NCBI RefSeq assembly: GCF_002843355.2
Contig: NZ_PJAI02000003.1
Coordinates: 186,001-250,000 of the forward strand
From: Colwellia echini
GTDB lineage: Bacteria; Pseudomonadota; Gammaproteobacteria; Enterobacterales; Alteromonadaceae
DNA length: 64,000 bases
Direction of reading: 5' to 3'
The position numbers were made by a program, and so were the translations under genes. The notes beneath the pieces were generated by a model that saw nothing but the letters and a program-made list of their open reading frames with translations, was not told the DNA's origin and ran no database searches. This document shows, one piece after another, positions 42,879 through 52,607 of this stretch; position 1 is the first letter of the stretch, and each line of letters starts with the position of its first letter.

Positions 42879-43076
42879 TAACCTGAATTAGGGATAAGCA
42901 AAATGCTACAACAGCCTTAATTATCCGTATTACTGCGTTTTGATAGCTCCCAATAACCCGTTATTGGCTTCGCTTTCCCGCCTTGTACTACGAATAATTA
43001 AAACTATTGTAGATACGTGAATACAAGTAGTTGATATTTTTATACTTTACAATTTCATTATCCCGAACTCAGGTTA
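42879..43076. mobile_element. MITE-like element with 19-bp terminal inverted repeats
   Basis: TAACCTGAATTAGGGATAA (42879-42897) and TTATCCCGAACTCAGGTTA (43058-43076) are inverted repeats with 17 of 19 positions paired. They bound 198 bp with no coding frame and an internal hairpin CCAATAA/TTATTGG (42950-42956 with 42961-42967). The outermost TAA/TTA may be the target duplication. The internal 14-mer CCGTATTACTGCGT (42925-42938) recurs at 38337-38350 after mscS. It occupies the centre of the 550-bp gap 42745-43294. Confidence 0.6.
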
Positions 43077-43294
43077 AATACCAACAAAATTAGCGCTGAA
43101 AATAAAGAAGCGTAAAGAACTGTGTGGTTTCTGTAAATGTTAAGTAAAGCTATGAACTCTTTGCTTATGCGCTTATCTATTGCGGTGCACAGTAAATCAC
43201 ATTTGTTTGCACTTTGTTTGCACTTTTGTTTTTTAAAATAACCTATAAATTTTATTTATGTACTTATTTTACGTACTTCATTTACGGAATAGCG

Positions 43295-44821
43295 ATGAAA
43301 AAATTAACGCCTAAAACTAACACCTTAAAAACTTGTTTAGCATCAAGTTTATTACTTTTTACCTTATTCGGTTGTGATGACAGCGAAAGCACTAGCGGCG
43401 AAGGGTATGTAAAACTTTATAACCTGTCGGACGATGCGCCTGCTATTTATTTAACTATTGATGAAGATCTTAGCATTGAGAGTGATGACGATAACGACCA
43501 TTATGAATCGACTTATACGGGTATTGCTAACGGTAGTGCACACAGTAACATTACCCTAACGAGCCAAGCCTACGAATTTCAATTAGCATGGCAAGATGAT
43601 GACAGTACAGATGTGGCTGATTTAGCGGTAATTTATGAAAGTACGCTGACCATTGCCGAAGATACTATTCAGATGGTTGTATTAAGCGGTAGTATTTTAT
43701 CGCCACAGGTAATGGTTTATAGCATTCCTGAAATTGATGAAGATGATGATGACACTTACGATCTTTTCAACATGAGAGTATTAAATATGCACTCAGGTGG
43801 AGAGGCGATTGATTTTTATATCTCTACTGAAAATGAAACATTTAACGAAGCCATGTTATTTGGTCAGTTTGCTTACCAAGAGTTGTCTGATAACCAAAAA
43901 CTAGATCAAGATGACTATATTTTTTACATCACTGCTGCCGGTAGTGACGAAGTATTATTTACATCAGCTAGTATTCCTTTTTCTTACAGTTCACAAAACA
44001 TTATGGTGATAAAAGACAATAAAGGTGCCGGCTCTTCGCCTTATTCTTTAGATAAAATGTCTGATTCTGCAGTAATTGAATATTCAGATACTGAAGCTGA
44101 AGCACAATTTCGCGCCTATAACTCAGTTGCTAACCAAGAAGAGTTGCCTAACTACAATGAAGTGCTTTCGTTGCACCTTAACGGAGTAAGTGATGAGCCT
44201 ATTATTGCCGATCTTGCTTATGGCGAAGTAAGTGCTGATTTAGTGTTAACAAGTGGCGATTACAGCTTAGACATCACCACAGGCGATGAAAATTTACCTT
44301 TGTTAACTAACCACTTATTGTCAATTACTGAAAACACTAATAAAACAGTATTTATTTATTCAGAACAAACCTATGTTGATGACGATAATGATGGTGATAT
44401 TGATGAAAACAATGACGGTATAATTGATGAAATTGAAGTAGACCTATACACCTTAACCGTGAGTAATAGCCTACTAACAACTATTTATACGCATGAAGTT
44501 GAAATAGTTAATTTAATTCAGTCTGACGATTTTTCACAAGCAGTTGTTTACTTTGTTAGACAAAATGAAACTATTGAAACAGCTTTGTATAACAAAGAAG
44601 TTAATTATAAAAACAACAGCTCTATTTACTTAAAAAACAATACCTATCAAGTTTTTGTAGTAGCTAAAAAGAATGGCAGTTCAATTATTTTAAACACCTT
44701 TGACTTGATACTTGATGAAGACTCTACCGAACAGTTTTTAGTGCTTGAAAACGATGAAAATGCGCCAACAGGTTTTAAAACCACCATGTTTAGCCAAACA
44801 CTTGCAACAACCGAAGAATAA
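43295..44821 (+). CDS. Acidic lipoprotein with DUF4397-like repeats
   Basis: 508 residues from ATG 43295 ('MKKLTPKT'); the frame begins earlier, but only this start gives a signal peptide, ending in the lipobox 'LFTLFGC' (about 25). The mature protein is very rich in Asp and Glu and has three similar beta-sandwich-like blocks beginning 'GYVKLYNLSDDAPAIYLTID', 'FNMRVLNMHSGGEAIDFYIS' and 'AQFRAYNSVANQEELP', each like the start of DUF4397 domains. A calcium-loop-like 'DDDNDGDIDENNDGIID' lies at ~366-382. Surface or outer-membrane location is likely. Function unknown. An orphan DNA-binding gene follows after 11 bp, an unusual pairing. Confidence 0.75.
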   Translation: MKKLTPKTNTLKTCLASSLLLFTLFGCDDSESTSGEGYVKLYNLSDDAPAIYLTIDEDLSIESDDDNDHYESTYTGIANGSAHSNITLTSQAYEFQLAWQDDDSTDVADLAVIYESTLTIAEDTIQMVVLSGSILSPQVMVYSIPEIDEDDDDTYDLFNMRVLNMHSGGEAIDFYISTENETFNEAMLFGQFAYQELSDNQKLDQDDYIFYITAAGSDEVLFTSASIPFSYSSQNIMVIKDNKGAGSSPYSLDKMSDSAVIEYSDTEAEAQFRAYNSVANQEELPNYNEVLSLHLNGVSDEPIIADLAYGEVSADLVLTSGDYSLDITTGDENLPLLTNHLLSITENTNKTVFIYSEQTYVDDDNDGDIDENNDGIIDEIEVDLYTLTVSNSLLTTIYTHEVEIVNLIQSDDFSQAVVYFVRQNETIETALYNKEVNYKNNSSIYLKNNTYQVFVVAKKNGSSIILNTFDLILDEDSTEQFLVLENDENAPTGFKTTMFSQTLATTEE

Positions 44822-44832
44822 AACTTAGTTAG

Positions 44833-45195
44833 ATGTTAACTAAAGAAAGTTCTGCAACTTTTAAAGGCTCAAATAGTGTTACTTCATTTGAGCCTTTAAA
44901 TAAAATTGTTGTTGGTCAAATCGAGTTGAGCTTTTTAAATCGTGCTGTATCTTGTTCAAAGCAGTTAATCACTACAACCGGATTAGAGTTTAATTTACTG
45001 GCATTACTCATGCAAAATGCCAGTGAAATAGTAACTAGAGAGAAAATCGCTGAGCAAATATTTCAGCGTGACTTACATCGTTGTGATAAAAGCATTAATA
45101 GTCACATACTGAATTTACGAAAGAAGTTTTTGTCTGTGTCATCACAAGCTGTGATTAAAACGGTTAGAGGTGAAGGCTATATTTTTATCCGTTAG
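44833..45195 (+). CDS. Orphan OmpR/PhoB-type winged-helix regulator lacking a receiver domain
   Basis: 120 residues. Residues ~25-118 are a Trans_reg_C winged helix: 'GLEFNLLALLMQNASEIVTREKIAEQIF' (in parts), the recognition helix 'RCDKSINSHILNLRKKF', and the wing 'IKTVRGEGYIFIR'. The closest pattern I know is the DNA-binding half of CpxR. No phosphorylation receiver, transmembrane segment or other sensor is present, and no upstream frame supplies one. It starts 11 bp after the lipoprotein stop and so is probably co-transcribed. It might autoregulate that lipoprotein or be a remnant of a response regulator; the intact length and sequence speak for function. A strong terminator follows. Confidence 0.82.
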   Translation: MLTKESSATFKGSNSVTSFEPLNKIVVGQIELSFLNRAVSCSKQLITTTGLEFNLLALLMQNASEIVTREKIAEQIFQRDLHRCDKSINSHILNLRKKFLSVSSQAVIKTVRGEGYIFIR

Positions 45196-45250
45196 TTTAT
45201 TAGCTAATTAACTTAGGAACTAGCTTAGCTAACTAGCTTATTTGATTGCA

Positions 45251-45290
45251 AAAAAAACCTCAAAACGAGTTCACGTTTTGAGGTTTTTTT
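45251..45290. terminator. Bidirectional terminator
   Basis: A 17-bp perfect stem AAAAAAACCTCAAAACG/CGTTTTGAGGTTTTTTT (45251-45267 with 45274-45290) around AGTTCA. It serves both the regulator gene arriving on the plus strand and the ferritin gene arriving on the minus strand. Confidence 0.95.
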
Positions 45291-45329
45291 ATGTTTGATT
45301 CACATTAAGCAAACCAAAAGCGAATGACA

Positions 45330-45848
45330 CTATTCAGTCATTATGCTTGTAGTGCCTGTTTTGGCTAGCTCTGCTAAATCTTTATCAACGAAGAATAAGG
45401 CATGGCCATCGTTACCTACTAAGTTAATTTTATCTAGAATACCTTTAAATAAAGTTTCTTCTTCGTGCTGCTCTGAAACATACCATTGTAGGAAGTTAAA
45501 CGTTGAGTAGTCTTGATTCGTAAATGCTTCATGTGCAAGTGAATTAATACGTTCAGTGATCAAACATTCGTGTTCATAAGTTAGTTGAAATAACTGACCT
45601 AACGATTGAAATTCATGTGGCGGCGCATCAATACCACCAATAATAGGTAAAGCACCTGTTTCACTTACGTAAGTAAATAAACGGTTCATGTGTTGAATTT
45701 CTTCGTCTGCGTGCTTACGTAAAAATTCTGCTGCGCCGGCAAAGCCTTTTTCTTCACACCATGCACTCATTTGTAAATACAGGTTTGAAGAGTAAAACTC
45801 TAAATTAAGTTGTGCATTTAACTTTTTTACCATTTCAGCTTTTAACAT
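45330..45848 (-). CDS. ftnA: Non-haem ferritin
   Basis: 172 residues, close to E. coli FtnA (165). It begins '[30 protein letters not shown]', showing the ferroxidase Glu in '[11 protein letters not shown]' (E17 region); '[15 protein letters not shown]' (about 44-58) supplies the E-x-x-H pair; '[14 protein letters not shown]' and '[12 protein letters not shown]' add the remaining ferroxidase and B/C-site glutamates (quoted in pieces of the run). It stores iron as a 24-mer ferric core and limits Fenton chemistry. The peroxiredoxin gene follows upstream on the same strand, separated by a terminator, so the two are transcribed separately. Confidence 0.95.
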   Translation of the reverse strand: MLKAEMVKKLNAQLNLEFYSSNLYLQMSAWCEEKGFAGAAEFLRKHADEEIQHMNRLFTYVSETGALPIIGGIDAPPHEFQSLGQLFQLTYEHECLITERINSLAHEAFTNQDYSTFNFLQWYVSEQHEEETLFKGILDKINLVGNDGHALFFVDKDLAELAKTGTTSIMTE

Positions 45849-45940
45849 GATTTCGCCTTTAATATTTTAAGTGCGGCGATCTTGCCTTTTTATCAGTATT
45901 TTTTCAAGTGATAAGTGTAACTTTTAGTGACTAAATAAAT

Positions 45941-45975
45941 AAAAAAACCTTATTAACCAATTGGTTAATAAGGTT
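45941..45975 (-). terminator. Terminator of the peroxiredoxin gene
   Basis: AACCTTATTAACC (45946-45958) pairs with 45963-45975 across AATT; on the minus strand the hairpin is followed by seven T (45941-45947). It lies about 100 bp after the peroxiredoxin stop and upstream of the ftnA promoter. Confidence 0.85.
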
Positions 45976-46073
45976 AATCATTCTTGTTTGTGTTCTTGTA
46001 TTCGTTATTCTTTATGTTGTTAATTAGCACTTTAAACATAAAAACATGATATGAATTCAAGAATACGTATAGA

Positions 46074-46547
46074 TTATAATTGCTTAAGTACTTCTTCAGC
46101 TTTACTTACTTCAAACGATTTAGGTGGTTCAACATTTAAGTGCGTTACTTTGCCATTTTCAATAACCATAGCGTAACGTTGTGAACGAATACCACCAAAG
46201 CCAGCAGTGTCCATGCTTAAACCTAAAGCTTTAGTGTAACTGCCGTCGCCGTCAGCAAGCATCATAATATTTTCAGCATTTTGTGCCGCGCCCCAAGCGC
46301 TCATTACAAAAGCATCATTTACTGACAAACAAATAATTGCATCAACACCTTTAGCTTTAAACTCGTCAGCCAATACAACATAACCAGGTAAATGCGCTTC
46401 AGAACAAGTTGGTGTAAATGCACCAGGTACGGCAAATAATACTACTTTTTTATTGGCAAAAAGCTCAGCAGTATTATGGCTAATCATCTCGCCATCTTTA
46501 CGCTCTTGAAGTTCGCCAACTGGCATTGCACTGTTTTGTTCGATCAT
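46074..46547 (-). CDS. Peroxiredoxin, Prx5 type
   Basis: 157 residues. The peroxidatic cysteine is C48 in 'VPGAFTPTCSEAHLPGY', the pattern of the Prx5/type II group. 'AIICLSVNDAFVMSAWG', 'MLADGDGSYTKALGLSMD' and 'GIRSQRYAMVIENGKV' (with the conserved Arg) complete the thioredoxin-fold active site. It reduces hydrogen and organic peroxides; the electron donor is glutathione/glutaredoxin or thioredoxin and cannot be told from the sequence. No fused glutaredoxin domain is present, unlike some Haemophilus and Vibrio proteins. No second conserved cysteine near the C-terminus is obvious, so it is probably 1-Cys type. Confidence 0.92.
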   Translation of the reverse strand: MIEQNSAMPVGELQERKDGEMISHNTAELFANKKVVLFAVPGAFTPTCSEAHLPGYVVLADEFKAKGVDAIICLSVNDAFVMSAWGAAQNAENIMMLADGDGSYTKALGLSMDTAGFGGIRSQRYAMVIENGKVTHLNVEPPKSFEVSKAEEVLKQL

Positions 46548-46651
46548 GGTTTTTCCCTTATATATTAATGGATAAATGATAGTTATACGTTTAACTTACA
46601 TCGGTAATTTCATCACGCTATACAGCTGACAAAGCTTAGCACAATAATACC

Positions 46652-48592
46652 CTAAGACGCTTTATTTAGCGTTAAACCAATATCATTTACCTGGTTACTC
46701 ACATCAATTGAAATAACGTTAGACAGTTGTTGAGATTCACTTACTTCTTTATCAACATTTGCCATAGCTTGTTCAAAGGCAATAAAGTGACTGCGCTGTA
46801 ACGTTATTTGCTCTAAGGTGTTTTGCGCAACGGTTGCTGAAACTTGCGCTTGTCCTGTTACTGCTGTGGCAGTTTCTTGTAATTCGTCGGCAACGATACG
46901 TTGATTATGAGATGCTTTTTCAATATCTGTGATAATACCTTCAATTGAATTACTGGCGCTTTGTAGTTGACTTAAACGCTCGGAAATTTGTTTAAGTGAT
47001 GATTGTGTTTTACCTGCCAGTTGCCTAACCTCATCAGCAACCACTGAAAACCCTCGGCCGTGCTCACCTGCCCTTGCCGCTTCAATAGCCGCGTTAAGTG
47101 CCAGTAAATTAGTTTGATCGGCAATTGAGCTGATCACATCAACAATTGAGGTTACCGATTCAACCGAATTAAACAACGAGGTAATAGCGCCTTTGCTTTC
47201 TTGTGCAGCCAAATTAGTAGACTCACTCGCGGCTAATACTTGCGATACATGATGCTGACTTACTTCCATCGCTTCTTTAGTTGCTTGTGCATTACTAACA
47301 ACTTGGCTTGAAAGGGTGTTAACAGTTTCAGTTGCCTCACCTAAGGCTTCCATAATAGTACGTGCGCCCTGCACATATTCACTGGTGGTTTGTGAAGATT
47401 GATAAATGCTTTTAACTTGAGTTTCCATGGTAGTTAAGGCTTTAGAAACTAAATCTAGCTGATGAGCTTTTTCTTTGTCGTCTTGCGCTAATTTATTTAC
47501 CATATGATTAAAGCTGGTAGATATTTCTCCAAATTCGGTGCTTTTATCAATATTACTAATGTTGTCGACTTTACCTTGCTCCATTAACTGAACAAAACTG
47601 TCACGTAAGTTGCGTAGCGGTTTTAAAATAACATTGTGTTGTAACCAATAATTAGTTAATAAAAACAACACTAAAAAGACTAATAAACCGATAACAATAA
47701 CAGTAAGTTGTTCATTTATTTTGTCTTGGTCTTGGGCAATTCTGGTTTCACCAAGGATAATGGCGTTTTCAATATTACTTACCTGCTCAGCCAATAATGC
47801 TAAGCCTATTTCACGCTGCTGTTGTTGCGCTACGGTATTTTCTAACTCACCTTGATAACGGTTAAATAACGAATTTAGCTCACTTATGGCTTCACTACTG
47901 AGATCTTCTTGATCATCACTATCGCCCAATAAGTCATCGTCTTCTTCAATGCTTTGATCGTAAATGGCTAATGGTTTATGGGCCGATAAAAAACTGCCGG
48001 CAGTTTGTAGCTCTTTTATTAACGGTTGTATAGAGCGAATATTAGGATTTTTATTCGTAAAAACACTTTCTCTGGCAGTAATTAAATTAGCCAGTGAGTT
48101 ACTAATTTGCTGTACTTTCGCCAAGTAATTAAGCTGCTCTTGCTCTGATAATTCAGCTGTTTGTTGTACGTACTTTGCTAAAGAGTTATTGATAGCAACC
48201 ATGTCTTTTTCGCCATTACGTAGCAAAATTAACGGATCGCCACTTAACTTACCCATAGCGCGAAATTTGGTGTCTATATCATGAGAAAGTGACTTAGCTT
48301 GCTCTTCTATTTCTATAGAAAGTTTAGCTAGGTTTAAGCTATACGTTTGTTTAACGATAAGATCTAATTGGCTTTGTGCTTTATTTAATAAGCTCGCATC
48401 ACCAGTTTGTAAATACTCAACAATGGTTCGATTAAAAGTGATGGTGGTAAGTTCAATAAGCTTTTGATAACCCTTATATTGTTTTTGGCTTTTACTTAAC
48501 GATTCACCAACATGATACATGGTTGCTAAAAAAATAATGGCAAAAATACTGATCGCCGAAACTGACAATCGAGAGAAACTCGAGACTCGCAT
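46652..48592 (-). CDS. Methyl-accepting chemotaxis protein
   Basis: 646 residues. First membrane helix about 8-28; a helical periplasmic sensor of about 260 residues with an odd Asp/Glu cluster near 215-235 ('[15 protein letters not shown]'); second helix about 295-315; HAMP domain about 316-370; cytoplasmic signalling hairpin with '[30 protein letters not shown]' (core read in short parts) around residue 500. The sensor looks like a four-helix-bundle type with unknown ligand; the acidic patch could bind a metal or cationic ligand. No C-terminal CheR/CheB pentapeptide is seen. It is monocistronic, with its promoter in 48593-48745. Confidence 0.93.
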   Translation of the reverse strand: MRVSSFSRLSVSAISIFAIIFLATMYHVGESLSKSQKQYKGYQKLIELTTITFNRTIVEYLQTGDASLLNKAQSQLDLIVKQTYSLNLAKLSIEIEEQAKSLSHDIDTKFRAMGKLSGDPLILLRNGEKDMVAINNSLAKYVQQTAELSEQEQLNYLAKVQQISNSLANLITARESVFTNKNPNIRSIQPLIKELQTAGSFLSAHKPLAIYDQSIEEDDDLLGDSDDQEDLSSEAISELNSLFNRYQGELENTVAQQQQREIGLALLAEQVSNIENAIILGETRIAQDQDKINEQLTVIVIGLLVFLVLFLLTNYWLQHNVILKPLRNLRDSFVQLMEQGKVDNISNIDKSTEFGEISTSFNHMVNKLAQDDKEKAHQLDLVSKALTTMETQVKSIYQSSQTTSEYVQGARTIMEALGEATETVNTLSSQVVSNAQATKEAMEVSQHHVSQVLAASESTNLAAQESKGAITSLFNSVESVTSIVDVISSIADQTNLLALNAAIEAARAGEHGRGFSVVADEVRQLAGKTQSSLKQISERLSQLQSASNSIEGIITDIEKASHNQRIVADELQETATAVTGQAQVSATVAQNTLEQITLQRSHFIAFEQAMANVDKEVSESQQLSNVISIDVSNQVNDIGLTLNKAS

Positions 48593-48745
48593 AATGAATA
48601 CTCTTTAAAAACTACAGAGATAATAATCACGCAAGAATATGACGATAATGTTACAGATTGATGACAAGCTAAGGAACCTATTACGATATAATTTATCGTA
48701 ACGAATCATTAACTTGCCTATTACGACCTATATACGTGTTTTAAC

Positions 48746-49711
48746 TTATGCTTTTTCTGACACTAGCGGTCTTTGGTTAGCAAGGTGTAACGACGGGGAG
48801 TAAATGCCTTCTTTTGTAAAGGCTTCGTTTACTCGTAAAGTGATGTCAGTTTCTAAAGCTTTTTCGTATTTAGTATCAAGTACATAAACTTTGACGGTGA
48901 GTTTGTAATACACCATGTTATTGCTCATTTCTTGTAGTACCAAAACATTGATAGGTTTTTTTAAATAAGCGAATTTACTTAAGGCTGCCGCTTCTCTAAC
49001 AATGTATTGCGCTAGTGTCAGGTTTTGATCTACCGCGATAAAAAACTTTATCGCTACTTGCATGTCTAGTTCACCATAATTACCACAAGAGGTTATACCG
49101 TTTAAAAAGATGTTGTTCGGAATAGTTACCACATTATCATCTAAGGTGTTCATTTTTACCGAGCGGATACCAATAGCAATAATGTCTCCGTATTCGCCGC
49201 CAAATAAAACCCTGTCGCCCACCTGAAACGGACGATCGAACATAATAATAACACCCGCAATAACCGACGCCGCCAAGTCTTTAATAGCAAAACCGATGGC
49301 AACCGCTAATGTACCGCCAAGCAAGGCGATAAGCTCGGTACTAAATTCGAAGCTGATAATTGTAGCAGTAGCAATGGAGAAGAAATAAATAATAAACTGG
49401 AAAAACACTAATGACTTTTGCAGTAGTAAACGTTTTTCAGCGAACACTTCACTTAAATCATCGACAACTGATTTAACCATTTTCAGCAATAGCCAAACGC
49501 CAATAAATAACAGCAAGGACAAAAATAGGCCACTAGGTTTTACCATGGTTGCCAAAGTGCTAATAACTTCTAACTCTGGAGGTTCTGTACTTTCTGCTTG
49601 TGCTATTACTGGAGTAAAAAACAATACGCTAAGCAGTAGTTTAGTTAGTTTTTGCTGTGCAATTTTTTGTGACGTAAGTTTTGTTATTAATACTTTCATA
49701 AAACTCTTCAT
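48746..49711 (-). CDS. MscS-family channel paired with a membrane AAA protein
   Basis: 321 residues. An N-terminal hydrophobic signal-like segment (about 20-38) precedes three membrane helices and the MscS core: 'LLGGTLAVAIGFAIKDLAASVIAGVIIMFDRPFQVGDRV' over the pore helix, 'IRSVKMNTLDDNVVTIPNN' and a C-terminal alpha/beta domain (segments shortened). It differs from the MscS at 37307 in lacking the acidic tail. It begins 21 bp after the stop of the 838-residue membrane ATPase on the same strand, so the two form an operon. The channel may be gated or assembled by that ATPase, which would be a novel combination; this is inference from gene order. Confidence 0.88.
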   Translation of the reverse strand: MKSFMKVLITKLTSQKIAQQKLTKLLLSVLFFTPVIAQAESTEPPELEVISTLATMVKPSGLFLSLLLFIGVWLLLKMVKSVVDDLSEVFAEKRLLLQKSLVFFQFIIYFFSIATATIISFEFSTELIALLGGTLAVAIGFAIKDLAASVIAGVIIMFDRPFQVGDRVLFGGEYGDIIAIGIRSVKMNTLDDNVVTIPNNIFLNGITSCGNYGELDMQVAIKFFIAVDQNLTLAQYIVREAAALSKFAYLKKPINVLVLQEMSNNMVYYKLTVKVYVLDTKYEKALETDITLRVNEAFTKEGIYSPSLHLANQRPLVSEKA

Positions 49712-49732
49712 TAACTCGTACTCCTTGATCGC

Positions 49733-52249
49733 TTAGTTGCTTAGTAAGTTTTGACGATCTAAAAACTTAGTGATCGCTCTAAACCAAAGCCAACTAATTT
49801 GATAACCACCGTCAGCGTCTTCAATAAATTTTTGCGCTAAGCAAGTAGCCAAGGCGCTATTCACAACTAAACCGTTTAATCTTAGGTTTTCCATAATTTC
49901 ACTTGTATCTGCTCGACCAAATTGCAAAATAACCCTTAAAACCAGCAAGGTATTAATATCGAGTCCTTCAAGACGTTTAATGTCTGGAGAAATAGGCAAG
50001 GTTGCGAAGTGTGCATTTTTTTGTTTAATGATCGCACCTGCATATTCTCTAATGGCAATAGCAGGGTTACCTTCAGCATAACTCCAAATCATACGGTATA
50101 TACCCGAGCGGTTACGATCAGTTAAATTGACTTCTTCAATATCAACTATCTGACGTGGAATATATAAATGCTCATACGTAGGTAAAATATTAGCAATTTC
50201 ACTACGTTGCGTTAGTAAGTTACTGATATTCTCTTCTGACCAAGGGGAAAGTTTAACTTTACGGTTGAAGAAGCCTTGCGAAATACTTAACGCATTAATT
50301 AATTGCCACGCATTTGATTCAAACGACATAACCCACAAGGCCTGCCCTCTTAAATCATTAATTAAACTTAATAAGCGTTTTATGTTTTTCTGTCCGCCTG
50401 CCGTAGGTGACATTAAGTAGTGCACGTTATCAAGTAACATTACATTGATATTTTTAGCTTGCATCGCTTGCACTATTTCTTCTGTGCTTATATTGGTTGT
50501 ATTAACCACGTCGTCTTTATTTATTTGCTCAACCGGCAAGCCTAACTCGGAAATTAATTGGTAATAAATATTATCGAAACTTGCACCACAGTTAATCAAT
50601 ATATGGGTAGGATGCTTTTCTGCAATAATAGACAGAAAGGTAGTTTTACCTAAGCCTCGTTCACTGATCACCGCTAAATGACTTTTTTCACCTATCGCTA
50701 ATAATTCATCTATTTGAATGAGTTCTTTTTCACAGACACTTTCATTAACAAAACTTTTATCGCGCACTAAATGCTCTCGTTGCTCTATCGATAAGCTTTC
50801 TTGATCGGTTAATGAGGCGAGAAATTCTTCGTTATCTCTAATTAAGCGGCTACGATAAAGCTCTGTGGTTAATCTGCGCCCAGTTTCTAAGCGTGATATA
50901 AGCTGTAAAAATGTTTTGGTAATTGCAAAATAAATACAATAGGCAATACAAATATTACCATTGATGAAACCTCTGACACCTCGAGGTTTTTGAGCGATTA
51001 TTTTAGCCCATTCAGACGCATCACGTTCTGTACGAACAAAAATAAAAGCATTGTTTTTCCATGCGAAAATAAAAAAGAAATATATAGGTACGCCAGCTAA
51101 AAATAATACTGAAGTAACCCATGAAGATATGGCCGCTTCATGAATAAATAATAACGTTAAATCTTGCACGCCCATGTAAACACCAAAACCAAAAATGGAG
51201 AGTTTTAATGCCCATATTTGCTTGGCTGATATTTCTTTAGTAAGCGCTTGCTTGCCCCGAGAGATTAATGTGCTAAGTACTTTAAATACAAATAAAGTAA
51301 AACAAGACCAAAAAGATATAGACCATATAAGATCATCTAAAAGTGGTATTTGTAAGAAATCGAGTTTGAATACCAAAACATAGATAAGTAACAACCATTC
51401 AAGCGGCGCACGCGTTTGGTTGATATACCAAATAAAGCGCGCCACTTGCACTCTGGTTTGCGTACGCGGGGTAAGCACACTTTTTTGTAGGTTAGTCAGT
51501 ATGGTAGAAAGTTTTTTTCTACTTAACCTAAATCCAATAAGAATAAGTAACAGACTTCCTACTTCAGTTAATAAGCTGAAACTTGATTTTGCGAATCGTT
51601 TTGGTAACTCAGTAATTCGTTGGCTAACTTTTTTATAAATAACGTAAAATTGAATGCGTAAATAACGCCATTCCATGATGGTTTCATCAATACCGATAGG
51701 CTTAAAGCTGGTGTGGTTTTCAATAAAAGTGCTGCTTGCTACATTAAAGACACGACCTCTTAAGGTGAAGTAATCTTTTAACTCAGCATAGTCTGACAAA
51801 AATAACTGTAAAGCCCTATTTTTTTGCGCTTGGCTTGGCTTCGGCTCAGCGAGTGTGGATTGATGGGATATTGACAAATCGAGCGAGGTTGTATTTATTT
51901 TATTAAATAAATTATCTATTTTTTCAATTATTACCGGATTTAAACGCGCATAAAATGCGTCATATTCTTCAATATCATGCTCATCGGCATTTATTTTTTC
52001 TACTAACTCGTTAAATTCATCTTCAAATAAGCTAAGTTTACTTACCTGAGTTTTAACTACCTTTTCACTATTTACTAAAGTAGGTTGATTAATAGTGATA
52101 ACAGGCTCTGAAATTTCCAGCTGAACTGGAGTCTCAGTTGCCGATTGCACTAAAGCTTGCGCATAGCTGGTTTGATTAACTAAAAGACATGAACAAACCA
52201 ACAATAAAATGTTGAGCACTAAAATACGTTGCAAACTGCGAGCGGCCAT
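49733..52249 (-). CDS. Membrane-anchored AAA-type ATPase, unknown role
   Basis: 838 residues. Signal peptide to about 'TSYAQA' (30), then a long helical periplasmic stretch (about 30-215) with possible coiled coils, five or six membrane helices between about 222 and 400, and a cytoplasmic P-loop domain. Walker A is 'SERGLGKTTFLSI' (about 525-537), Walker B 'VMLLDNVHYLM' (about 612-622), then an ExeA/STAND-like helical tail with 'EGNPAIAIREYAGAI' and a winged-helix-like end. The periplasmic plus TM part resembles the extended N-terminus of large MscS-like (MscK) proteins, while the ATPase replaces the channel; the channel gene follows 21 bp later. I know no named family for the whole protein. 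Confidence 0.7.
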   Translation of the reverse strand: MAARSLQRILVLNILLLVCSCLLVNQTSYAQALVQSATETPVQLEISEPVITINQPTLVNSEKVVKTQVSKLSLFEDEFNELVEKINADEHDIEEYDAFYARLNPVIIEKIDNLFNKINTTSLDLSISHQSTLAEPKPSQAQKNRALQLFLSDYAELKDYFTLRGRVFNVASSTFIENHTSFKPIGIDETIMEWRYLRIQFYVIYKKVSQRITELPKRFAKSSFSLLTEVGSLLLILIGFRLSRKKLSTILTNLQKSVLTPRTQTRVQVARFIWYINQTRAPLEWLLLIYVLVFKLDFLQIPLLDDLIWSISFWSCFTLFVFKVLSTLISRGKQALTKEISAKQIWALKLSIFGFGVYMGVQDLTLLFIHEAAISSWVTSVLFLAGVPIYFFFIFAWKNNAFIFVRTERDASEWAKIIAQKPRGVRGFINGNICIAYCIYFAITKTFLQLISRLETGRRLTTELYRSRLIRDNEEFLASLTDQESLSIEQREHLVRDKSFVNESVCEKELIQIDELLAIGEKSHLAVISERGLGKTTFLSIIAEKHPTHILINCGASFDNIYYQLISELGLPVEQINKDDVVNTTNISTEEIVQAMQAKNINVMLLDNVHYLMSPTAGGQKNIKRLLSLINDLRGQALWVMSFESNAWQLINALSISQGFFNRKVKLSPWSEENISNLLTQRSEIANILPTYEHLYIPRQIVDIEEVNLTDRNRSGIYRMIWSYAEGNPAIAIREYAGAIIKQKNAHFATLPISPDIKRLEGLDINTLLVLRVILQFGRADTSEIMENLRLNGLVVNSALATCLAQKFIEDADGGYQISWLWFRAITKFLDRQNLLSN

Positions 52250-52607
52250 AATATTCCTTGGCGAGTTAATATTTTAAAAATACCCGGTTAAGTAAGTAGC
52301 AAGGGTACTATGCCTCTATTTCTACAAAGAATAACCCTTTAATATTAAACGTTATAGCTTTAATTTATATTTTTCAATGCGTTTTTTAATTTTAGTTATT
52401 ATCAACTTTTTACTTTTAGTTTTATCAAAGTGAAAGTATGCAAAAGTGCAAATCAGTTAGGTTTAATTCTATGAGATAACTTGATGATTTATATTTATAA
52501 GCTATAAAAATATAAATAAACAGGCTCAGCAGAATGTTAAGTTCAGGCAAGCCTTTTCTGTCTAGTCGATAGCGCTTTATTAACTTATTGTTTTTAATCG
52601 CTACAAA
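52250..52607. other. Intergenic region, no gene seen
   Basis: 358 bp of AT-rich DNA between the ATPase start and the rsmJ end. It contains a 10-bp AT-only hairpin ATTTATATTT/AAATATAAAT (52487-52496 with 52508-52517). No coding frame or clear terminator was found. Confidence 0.5.

Noticed and set aside
43214..43294. Longer start of the acidic lipoprotein.
   Set aside because: The extra 27 residues are aromatic and hydrophobic and would bury the lipoprotein signal; MKKLTPKT at 43295 gives a normal one.
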